Shown: in pieces, positions 8,940 to 17,402 of the stretch
How positions within the stretch are numbered: position 1 is the stretch's first letter
Layout: every line of letters starts with the position of its first letter
Assembly (NCBI GenBank): GCA_004335835.1
Contig: RWJK01000499.1
Coordinates: 1 to 64,000 of the forward strand
Source: Scenedesmus sp. ARA3
Taxonomy: Eukaryota; Chlorophyta; Chlorophyceae; Sphaeropleales; Scenedesmaceae
Direction: 5' to 3'
Length of the DNA: 64,000 nucleotides
The notes under the pieces: generated by a model
Told to the model about the DNA's origin: nothing
The model's input: the letters and a program-made list of their open reading frames with translations, nothing else
Databases searched by the model: none
Program-made: the position numbers and the translations under genes

Positions 8940-11900
8940 AGACGTGCGCCCAGGTGCTGCTGACGCTGGACAACCTGGCTGACCGCAGCCAGTACATCAA
9001 TGCGCGCAACACCCTCACGGAGCTGCTTGCGTATGGCACCATCCCAGTGGTCAACGAGAACGTGAGTTGATGACAGTTGCAGGAAAGTCAAGGTCAAAAA
9101 GCTTGAATGTAGCAGTCACTGCAGTAGGAGAACCTGAATGGCCTCGCAGCAGGAGACGCTACAATCTCTGTTTGTCATATCAGTGATATGTGCCCTGCTG
9201 CTGCACCTTGCATCTTGCAGGACACTGTGGCTGTGCAGGAGCTGCGCTTTGGTGACAATGACACGCTGTCAGCACAGGTGGGTCGTGTCTGCACAGACAC
9301 AGTAAACATTACTTACACACGCATTTCATGTAACACACAGAGCTCCTGCTGGCAATAAAACGTCATCTGAGTGACAGCCTGCGCTGAGCTACATGCAGTT
9401 GTCTACTCTGTGCTGCTCTGTTTGTGCGGTGGCACAGCCTCCTGACAACAGTGATCAAACCCCTGACGTGTTTCACCACTTGTTGGTTTGTTGAATTCAT
9501 AATCAAACACGCATTCAAATTCAAATTCAAATTCAAATTTGCACAGGTGGCCACACTGGTGGAGGCTGACTACCTGTTCCTGATGACTGATGTGGACGCG
9601 CTGTACACAGCCAACCCCAAGGTATGACGGCTTGCAGTGCATGGCCCTGTACAAAGTGTACTTCAACGTTGTAACACATGTGTTTTTTATTGGTGCTTTT
9701 GCAGCAGCACATGTGCTGCTGTGCATGCACATTTGCTCATGCAGCTGCTCATTGTGTGGAAGCAAGTCCTCCTGCGTAGGGTGGGGTAGGGTAGGGTAGG
9801 GTGCCGCGCATGCGGCAAACTCTATTGAAACCGTGCTGTGCCTGTGACGCACAGGTTGGGTGTGTCCCTCATTTCCATTGAAGTGTTTGGATCCCATACC
9901 ACACCCATAGACATGTTTTGTGTGCTTCCCTACGCCACACCTTGCCTCTGTGTCTCAGATCGACCCCACCGCCACACCCACTCACGTGGCAGAAGACATC
10001 TCCCTCCTCACAGCTGACACCAGCACTTGACTAGCATGTTGTTTTGTGCCCTTGTTCAACTGCCGCATCCCTCCTCGCAGATTGACCCAACCGCCACACC
10101 CATTCACGTGGTGGAAGATATATCATCCCTCACAGCAGACACTAGCACGACTGGCACGCGCAGCTTGACACCGGCAGCATGGTCACCAAGCTCACCTTCT
10201 GATTCACGAATTTCCTGCGTGCCCTTGTTTGTGATTGCCGCATATCTCCTCGCAGATCGACCCCACCGCCACACCCATCCACGTGGTGGAAGACATCTCA
10301 TCCCTCACAGCAGACACCAGCACAACGGGCACACAGTGGGGCACCGGCGGCATGGCCACAAAGCTCACAGCAGCACGCATCGCAACAGCAGCAGGCTGCT
10401 GCCTGGTGATCTGCACCAGCGCAAAGCCGGAAGGCATCGTGGAGATTCTGGCGGGCGCGCGGCAGGGGACGCGCTTCATCCCGCTGCAGCGAAGCTTGAA
10501 GGGCCGCAAGCGCTGGCTGCTGACAGGTATGCTGACAGGTGGTTAACGTGAACAACAAAGGGGTGTGGAATTCTTATAAAAACAGTGTGAAAAGCTCCCG
10601 GCAGCTGCTGGCCACAGCAAAACAACACGCATCAGCGTCACTTGATGCTGACGCTGTCCCTGCCGCTGCCTGGTTTGTCCTTCTGCTGACATGGCATGCT
10701 GACATGGCATGTCCCTCTGCTGACATGTCATGCTGACGTGACATGCTGACATGTCATGCTGACATGGCATGCTGACTTGGCATGCTGACATGGCATGCTG
10801 ACATGGCATGTTCCTCTGCTGTCGTGGCATGCTGACATGGCATGCTGACTTGGCATGCTGACATGGCATGCTGATGGCATGTCCCTTTGCTGACATGGCA
10901 TACTGCTGCCTTTCTTTGCTTTTCCTTCTGTTGCCTGCAGTGGCTGTGCACGGCTCCATCTGGATGGATGCACGCCTTGGCATGTTGACTTCCTGCCAGT
11001 CCACTGCCACAGCATGTATTTGACAGCTACTGCTGCTGCTGCTGCTGCTGCTGCCGCGGCGCCGTTTGCCGCCTGCAGTGCCTGTGCGCGGCTCCATCTG
11101 GATGGATGCTGGCGCCATGCACGCCATCAGGGACAGGCACAAGAGCCTCTTCCCGGTTGGCGTGATCAAGGTGGCGGGCGAGTTCTCAGCGCAGGTGCGT
11201 GGCTGAAATGAGAGTCAACGTGATTGGTGTATACTGCTGTGAGCGTGATCAAGGTGGTGGGCAAGTTCTCAGCTCAGGTGCGTGGCTGAAATGAGTCAAA
11301 GTCAAGGTCAAAGTCAAAGTCAAAGTCAACGTTATTGGTGTTTACTGCTGTGGGCGTGATCAAGGTGGTGGGCAAGTTCTCAGCACTCCATGGCTATTTG
11401 CTGTTCAGGCTTCAGGTACGTGTGCAGCGACGTGACCTTTTCACATTGCTGTGCGCTGCTCTTGCTGCTTGCTCGCGCTGCTGCTGCTGCTGCGCAGGAT
11501 GCTGTGTCGCTGTGTGATGAGTCCGGGCAGGAAATTGCGCGCGGGCTCTCTAACTTTGACAGCAAGATGCGTGCTGCTGCTGCAAGCTGTTTTGGTTACC
11601 CTGCAGCGCAGCTGTGTAAGAACCAGTCTTGCAGTGCTGTTTTGGCTCCTGATCATGATCTGCTGCAGTTGCTGCCAGGCAGGGCCAGTGACAGTGCCAT
11701 GCCTTGGGTGTGCGTGCACGTGCTGCGCGGTGCTGCGGATGGTGCGGCGTGAGGTCTGTGCCTTTGTCTGAATCATGCACAGCACAGCAGCTAAGTCTGA
11801 TGCGTAGGACTTGAAACTTGTGCGGCGTGCCACTCAGTGAAGTAAGCGTTTGATTGATTGCTGGGCCATTGAACAGACCTGCACATGACGTGCTGTGCTT

Positions 11901-13201
11901 GCAGGAGGTCTCACTTGTGATGGGCAAGCAGACGCCTGAGCTGTCAGTGCTGTTGGGCTGAACGCAGTTTCTGCACATGACTGCAAAAGTTAGAATTGAA
12001 TCCATCCATTTGTGCTGTACTTGCAGGAGGTCTTACTCATGATGGGGAAGCAGACGCCTGAGCTGTCGGTGCTGTTGGGCTGAACGCAGTTTCTGCACAT
12101 GACTGCAAAAAGTTATCATTAAGTCCATCCATTGGTGCTGTGCTTGCAGGAGGTCTCACTCATGATGGGCAAGCAGACGCCTGAGCTGTCAGTGCTGTTG
12201 GGCTGAACGCAGTTCCTGCACATGACTGCAAAAAGTTATCATTAAGTCCATCCATTGGTGCTGTGCCTGCAGGAGGTCTCACTCATGATGGGCAAGCAGA
12301 CGCATGAGCTGGCAGCGCTGCTGGGGAGCGGCTACCACACAGATGGCGAACTCATCCACAGGGGCAACCTGGCGCTGCTGCTGCCAGGTGCGCAGCCTTT
12401 TTTTTTTGGTGCGCAGCCTGCTGCACCGGGCTTGGAAACATGTGCTGTTACTGCTCTGGTGTGCTTTCTGTTGCTGTCTTCGCCCAATGAGCCTGTCATT
12501 GGCTGCCTAAACAGAGGAGTTTACACATGTAAATTGCGTGTGTTGTCCGTCCAGCACGTGTCTTCTACAGGACCTGTAGACTCTGGCGCGCTACTGCTGT
12601 TGCTGCCATTGTGAATGTGCAAAATGAAAGGGCGTGCGACCTTTGGTACGGTTCTGCAGCCACATCTGAAGCTCGTGCTGTTCACCAGCAGACTCAATGG
12701 TGGTATGAATTCTGCCTGCATAGTGTGGCCTGAAAGTTGTGCTGCAACATCTCAGACTGCTGCCTGTAGTATTTATTCTGTCCTGCGGCACCTGCTGCTG
12801 CTGCTGCTGCTGCCGCTGCTGCAGCAGGTGAAGAGCATCATGACTCATCGGAAGAAGATGACCACTCGCCTAAGAAGGGCCTGCGGGAGACGTTGGCGCA
12901 GCGCTTTGCAAAGCCGCCAGCAGAGGCAGCAGCAGCACCAGCAGGGCCAGCAGATGATGGTGACAATGACGTGAGTGGCAGTTGCCAAGCAAGCAGCGAA
13001 GATGGCACCAATGGCAGCAACACGCCCCGCGGCAGGCCCGCTGCATCTGCGAGCCAATACCAGCAGCAGCAGCAGCAGCTGGGCGCAGTGGCATGTGCGG
13101 CTGAGCAGCTACGGCAGACACACCTAGCTGCTGCTGCTGCCGCTGCTGCTGCTGCTGCCACACACAGGGAGCTGAGTCCGTTGCCGCGGCCGCTCTGCTG
13201 A
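7789..13201 (+). CDS. proB: Glutamate 5-kinase with PUA domain (proline biosynthesis)
   Basis: Phosphorylates glutamate with ATP, the first step of proline synthesis. Exons: 7789-7851, 7937-8042, 8416-8579, 8942-9061, 9221-9277, 9547-9621, 10256-10526, 11079-11194, 11498-about 11566, 12273-12387, 12828-13201. Motifs are [61 protein letters not shown] and GTGGMATKL of the amino acid kinase fold, then PUA pieces [20 protein letters not shown] and [13 protein letters not shown]. It is a stand-alone kinase, not fused to the reductase as in plant P5CS. The donor of exon 9 is unresolved: the homologous sequence ends at 11566 without a GT. The last exon encodes an unusual ~124-residue acidic/low-complexity tail beginning [12 protein letters not shown] strong GTGAGT inside it near 12971 could mark another intron. 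Upstream copies of exons 7, 8 and 10 are decoys. Confidence 0.93.
8266..8286 (+). repeat. CAG microsatellite in glutamate kinase intron 2
   Basis: About seven CAG units, followed at 8357-8400 by three copies of a 15-bp unit containing caactgccgcacaca. Confidence 0.7.
8841..8941 (+). repeat. Long CTG array abutting the exon 4 acceptor
   Basis: About 33 TGC/CTG triplets, interrupted by a few TTG, run directly into CTGCAG at the exon 4 boundary (8942). It is the longest triplet array in the window and forms the complete 3' end of the intron. Confidence 0.9.
9512..9546 (+). repeat. ATTCAA hexamer array at the exon 6 acceptor
   Basis: Four or five copies of attcaa precede tttgcacag, the acceptor of exon 6 at 9547. 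Confidence 0.7.
9775..9803 (+). repeat. GGGTA short tandem repeat
   Basis: Four GGGTA/GGGGTA units in intron 6. They are G-rich and telomere-like in look but too short to be telomeric. Confidence 0.6.
9956..10330 (+). repeat. Three copies of the glutamate kinase exon 7 start
   Basis: Copies begin after a CAG at 9959, 10081 and 10256 and encode IDPTATPxHVxEDIS. Copy 1 ends at a TGA after TADTST. Copy 2 loses frame after TSTTGT relative to the conserved [11 protein letters not shown]. Only copy 3 continues into the full kinase exon. All keep the AG acceptor. Confidence 0.92.
10684..10905 (+). repeat. Minisatellite, ~13-bp unit TGCTGACATGGCA
   Basis: About fifteen variant copies of TGCTGACATGGCA (with TGACTTGGCA and TGACATGTCA variants) fill intron 7 just upstream of the decoy exon 8 copy. 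The unit contains near-palindromic TGACATGTCA forms. Confidence 0.9.
10930..11105 (+). repeat. Two copies of the glutamate kinase exon 8 start
   Basis: The segment encoding VxGSIWMDA after a CTGCAG acceptor occurs at 10941 and 11079. The first diverges after GGATGGATGC, while the second continues into [15 protein letters not shown]. Confidence 0.88.
11150..11392 (+). repeat. Three copies of the glutamate kinase exon 8 end
   Basis: [12 protein letters not shown] with donor CAG|GTGCGT at 11155-11200 is repeated at about 11244-11290 (with the same donor) and 11353-11390 (donor lost). A GTCAAA hexamer array lies at 11296-11334. Confidence 0.88.
11900..12330 (+). repeat. Four-copy array of the glutamate kinase exon 10 start, period 122-123 bp
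   Basis: Starts after GCAG at 11905, 12027, 12150 and 12273 are nearly identical and encode EVSLxMGKQTxEL. Copies 1-3 read ELSVLLG and then a TGA, and share the following ~80 bp of intron. Copy 4 continues as [18 protein letters not shown], the true exon. Confidence 0.95.
12791..12827 (+). repeat. CTG-rich tract forming the final intron acceptor
   Basis: CTG/CCG triplets end in GCAGCAG at the last exon of the glutamate kinase gene (12828). Confidence 0.75.
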
Positions 13202-13450
13202 TTGTGTCGCACTGGTGTGTGAAGTGCACTGCTTTGTCGCGATGATGTGATGATGCTGGCTTGGCTGCTGCGTGTGGGGCTCGTACCGTGCCAGCTGCTG
13301 CTGCTGCTGCTGTCAGATGTTTGTTGTTGTTGCTGCTGTGCATTCCTGTGGGGCTCTTTGTGGCTCTCTGATCATGGCAGCGCTTTGCGCCGTGAACGTT
13401 TTTTGAACTCTACTACCTGTAGCATGTTTTTTGCGCACGTTTTTTTTTTT

Positions 13451-13553
13451 GTTACCAGGGGGGACGGAATCCTACTGGCTCGCTACCACAGCACAATTGG
13501 GCAAGCCCAACTGCCGGGAGCGGGAGGCAATGCCTCACCAGCAGAACACGTCA
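13451..13553 (+). repeat. 103-bp dispersed repeat, identical inverted copy at 46391-46493
   Basis: The 103 bp starting gttaccagggggg and ending agcagaacacgtca are identical, base for base, to the reverse complement of 46391-46493. The 15-bp word tttttgcgcacgttt lies on both sides of this copy (about 13424-13440 and 13578-13593) and could be a target-site-like direct repeat. Confidence 0.93.
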
Positions 13554-13769
13554 GCCGCTCTGAGCTGGCCATGCGTATTTTTGCGCACGTTTATCGCACA
13601 AAGACATCTCCAGGCATGATCTTTCGCAGGGCTGCTCAAAACTGGTGCGTTCTGTCACGTGATGTTTGAGGGCTTGTAACTGAGACTGAGAGACTGAGTA
13701 CTATGAGCTTGTGGAGGTCTCCGACGCTTGATATCTGTCACCCCCTTTTGTGCAAGTTTAGCTGGATTC

Positions 13770-13828
13770 TTGCTGGACCCCATGAGCCTTGTCTGGCTCC
13801 TTTGTGGGTGGGCCTGTGGCCCTACTTT
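13770..13828 (-). repeat. Dispersed repeat, copy 2 (partner at 6471-6530)
   Basis: This is the reverse complement of the 6471-6530 element, including ggaccccatgagccttgtc and gtgggtgggcctgtggccc, followed by ggtaaatgggtaactgggt. Confidence 0.8.
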
Positions 13829-14222
13829 GGTAAATGGGTAACTGGGTAACACATATTAACTGTTATGGCATTGCTGCACCGACGTGCACGTCACCGGGTA
13901 TTTGCTACCTCTCAACGAGTCTTTTGCATGGCAAGGATATATTGCAATTACACATGCGGCCGATACGGCCCTCTCTTGCCCAAGTGGTTCATCCAGCTCC
14001 TGGTTTCTGAGATCAAGACACCGTGAATGTGCTTGTTTCAGCACTGCAGTGCACAGCAGCTGCCAGCACAGCTCTGTGTAGCTCCATGATGCCTTGCACC
14101 TTGCGAATCCAGTAACAATTGCTGCGGCGCAGCCACAAACTGCCACTGGTTACTCCGCACGCGCAGGGCAAGGCGCAATCATAGCGGGGATGCCACCACA
14201 AAATTGGTGCTTGAAGCTGCTC

Positions 14223-14266
<44 letters not shown>

Positions 14267-15100
14267 CACAGCCACCCACCCACGAAAGCCATCACCAACC
14301 CAGCGCTGCACCTGACTCAGCGGTTTAACTCCAATTGGCTGTTGCAGTGAGACTGTCCACCACATACGAGCTTGCTCAGGGAAACTTAGCCCATCCAATG
14401 ACTTCCATGCACACCCAGTGGTCCAGGCTGAAAAAAATTTCACCACGCAACCTCAACAGGAATACATCAAACCCTGTTGCGCAGAACTGCCGCCGCTTCC
14501 GCTGCTGTGAGGCATGCACACCACCACCATGACAACACATGCCAACTAAACCCTCAGATCCAGTCACACACCAACTGCCGCTTCTATTTCTGCAATCAGC
14601 GCGCCGCAGTTACTGTTGGATCAACAACCCTCCAATCTGCCCGCTTGACACACGTGCACTTTACTGGCAACACACAATGCTGCAGCATGCAAGATTCATC
14701 GATCATGTTCAACCCGGCCGCACCACGCACGACCATGCTCCTTTCAAGCATCAAGCTAGCCGCGTGGAATTCGGGCCTTTCCAGAGACTGCTGGTACAGA
14801 GTCACCACGCCTCGTACGGCAAGCGTGCTGCTGCACCCTGCCCTGCACCAACACCAGATCCTGGACTATGCCAGTGTTTGTGTTGCACCTCTCGGTGCGG
14901 TGTTGGAGCAAATCCACACATGGTGCATGACAGCAAAAAATACAGCTGCTGCAGCTGCACACTTGCATGCTTGCCATTGCAGGAATGCTCCGACAAAAGA
15001 ATGCACACATTCCGTGACAGTACTGAGCCCGCCCGCACCACTCGCTTCCAAGGCAATGCACATGCCCCATTACCAGTCCACTCACCCAGCCGATGCTGCC

Positions 15101-15645
15101 AGGTCCGATTGCAAGGTCACACCGCCACTGCCAGGTCCCACTGCCAGGCCATGCTGCCAGGTCACACTGCCAGGTCACACTGCCGGCCACACTGCCAGGT
15201 TACACTGCCAGGTTACACTGCCAGGTTACACTGCCAGGTTACACTGCCAGGTCCAACTGCAAGGTTACACTGCCAGGTCCCACTGCCAGGTCCAACTGCC
15301 AGGTCCCACTGCCAGGTTACACTGCCAGGTCACACTGCCAGGTCCCACTGCCAGGTGACACTGCAAGTTCACACTGCCAGGCCACACTGCCAGGCCACGC
15401 TGCCAGGCCATGCTGCCAGGTCACATTGCCAGGCCGTCCCCAGCCCTCAGTGCCAGTGGTCGTACAGCCGCTGCTGCAGCCGTCAGCGCCAGGTCACACT
15501 GCCAGGCCTGCCCCAGCCCTCAGTGCCAGGTCACACTGCCAGGCCTGCCCCAGCCCTCAGTGCCAGGTCACACTGCCAGGCCACACTGCCAGGTCACACT
15601 GCCAGCCCTCAGTGCCAGGTCACGCTGCCAGTCCGACCCCAGCCC
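15101..15645. repeat. Minisatellite with unit CACTGCCAGGTCA, and LSF2 exon-end copies
   Basis: Roughly 35 copies of a 10-13 bp unit, CACTGCCAGG(T/C)(C/T)A, lie immediately downstream of the LSF2 stop codon (15646-15648). Interspersed are copies of ccagccctcagtgccagtgg, which covers the LSF2 stop region. A longer copy at about 15440-15485 also includes the coding text for the YDHWH terminus. The long plus-strand frames here are an effect of the repeat. Confidence 0.92.
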
Positions 15646-17018
15646 TCAGTGCCAGTGGTCATACAGCCGCTGCTGCAGCCGGTGCTTGTCGTCCTGGTTC
15701 AGGAACGCCCAGGCATCCTCAGGCAGCCCGAAGAACTGGTCAAAGTGCCTGTCATCCAAGATGTCAAACGTGGCACCCCGGATGGCCTCCTTTTTGGGGC
15801 CGCAGGGCCTGATGGATGTGAGGTGGTCGTATGCTTCGTGCAGGGAGAGATAGGGGCCGTACCAGTAGAGGTAGCCGATGCAGACGGCAGGTGCCCGCCC
15901 CAGTCCGGCAGTGCAGTGCACATACACCCTGCAAGGCACGCACAGATGGGCGGGGCAGATGTGAAATGCAGAAAAGGGCGGCAGCGTGTGGTGTCCGGTG
16001 TGTAAGCAGCTGTCTTTTGATGGGTGTCTTTGCAGCATTTTGTCAATTCGTGATAGGGTATCACGTGTGTTGGGCAGGAGTGTATCCTTGCTTTGGTGCT
16101 TGTGACTGGCTTTCTTCTGCCTTGTGATGACATCAACAGGCTGTCACGCTGCTGCAGTCCTTTCAAGTGCTGTTGCAGGCTGGAGAGCAGCAGATCCGTA
16201 CAGCTGTTGTCTAGATGTTTGAAGATGTATGCTTGCACACCTTTTGCCCTGCTGTATCGCCAACCCTACTTCCTTGACCGCAGTTGGCAGCGTCTTGCGT
16301 AAGCTGTGTGGGTCGAAGTCGATTGCCTGCAGCATATGAGACAATCAATCAAGTGCTGTAAGTCAGCTTGAGTAAGCAACCCATTGCTAACAAACACACA
16401 CAGCTACTATCAGGTGCTCAGGGCAGCCAGCCTGATGTAGTGCAGCTGCTGCAATGGCTCACCGGCTTGCGGATCAGCTGCAGCCCTAGCTCCGTGCATT
16501 TGCGCTGGTTGGCCTCAAAGTCGACCCCCCAATGCTGCATGTCCTTGTCCTGCTGCAGATTGACAATCACGTTGATGCCATGCCTTTTGGCCAGCTGCTC
16601 CACCTCAGCAGGGTTGCGAGGCTGGGTGCCGCAGCACAGGCCAGGAGCAACCTCGTGAAAGTAAAGACCTGCAATCAACTAGTAAGTATTTATGACATGT
16701 AGAGAAGCTCAGGCTTCGTCGACTGCGCGTAGTAGTGCCGCAAGCCTGGCTGCTCTGACTCAGCTGATGAGCTAGTTGTCTATGATTGCCTTAATGCTTA
16801 CCCCGATCAAAGTGGTACTCAAAAGGAGTATCCCAGTGCATCTGCTTTGCCATCTGTTTGTTGTACTCGTCGTCTAATACATTGTGGCTTTCGGGCGACA
16901 CAGCCAGCTGCTGCTGCTGCGCTCTCGGCCGCACTGTGCATGCTCTCCTGCTACTTCTAAGTTTAGGTGATAGATTGGTTGCCACCAGGGCAGGGTTCCT
17001 GCTGCTGCACAGCTGCAT
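15646..17018 (-). CDS. LSF2: Phosphoglucan phosphatase LSF2-like, chloroplast
   Basis: A dual-specificity phosphatase that removes phosphate from starch glucan, a step in starch breakdown in plastids. Exons 17018-16802, 16668-16463, 16326-16241 and 15928-15646 give 263 residues in perfect phase. The first ~40 residues are Ser/Arg/Ala-rich with few acids, like a chloroplast transit peptide. Family marks are [42 protein letters not shown], the active-site loop [10 protein letters not shown] with its catalytic Cys and Arg, and [14 protein letters not shown]. No carbohydrate-binding module follows the catalytic domain, which separates it from SEX4 and fits LSF2. It is divergent from the TPR gene, 384 bp apart. 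Copies of its last coding bases lie in the downstream minisatellite. Confidence 0.92.
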
Positions 17019-17402
17019 GCTTAGGTGCTGGTCGTGATGCTTGTTGCAAGCACAGTGGTAGCAGAGTCAAACGTCCTAACACCTCTATCAAAGCTGGCAA
17101 ACGTCAATCACAGCTTCACAATGCTGTTCGCCCTACGATATACGTCATGCTTCAACAACCCTTGGCGGTTGGTTACAAACAGTCATCTGACAACATTGCG
17201 TTTGGGTCTTACCAGGTTTCTTGCAACTCTCACGCCAAACGCGTGCTGTGTTGGCATCGTTCTAAGGTTGTTGTACCCCCAGCTCTTGCCCGCTGTTCTA
17301 CCTGAAAACTACTACAATCCACACTGAGCCCACCTGCTGCTGCACGTCAACATCCAGCTTCATCAACACAGCTTTCCATCCGACATCAGCATACTAGCCA
17401 GC
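17019..17402. promoter_or_regulatory. Divergent promoter region, LSF2 / TPR protein
   Basis: 384 bp separate two opposed start codons and hold no coding exon I can support. This stretch is less GC-rich than its flanks. I see no clear TATA box. Confidence 0.5.

Larger units (their letters stand above)
13202..15100. other. Convergent spacer between glutamate kinase and LSF2
   Basis: I see no supported gene here. It contains two dispersed repeats (13451-13553 and 13770-13828), an AGC microsatellite at 14223-14268 and probable 3' UTR sequence of both neighbours. Long plus-strand open frames starting near 14477 and 14539 run into the minisatellite and lack coding character. Confidence 0.6.

Noticed and set aside
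8728..9097. Poly-Ala, poly-Leu, poly-Gln and poly-Ser frames over the CTG array
   Set aside because: Any triplet array gives homopolymer frames on both strands; the array is intronic in the glutamate kinase gene.
9775..9803. Interstitial telomere
   Set aside because: Only about four GGGTA units, not the plant or algal TTTAGGG type.
10543..11169. 208-codon minus frame with repeated CQHAMSA-type units
   Set aside because: It is an artefact of the 13-bp TGCTGACATGGCA minisatellite in glutamate kinase intron 7.
10684..15645. CRISPR-like arrays from the regular repeats
   Set aside because: Units are 10-13 bp direct satellites without unique spacers in a eukaryotic intron and UTR.
14539..16005. 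488-codon plus-strand open frame (and a 293- and 239-codon frame overlapping it)
   Set aside because: It is generated by the CTGCCAGG minisatellite, which has no stop in several frames, and it overlaps LSF2 exons on the other strand. The protein is a repeated GHTARSHCQ-like string with no coding signal.
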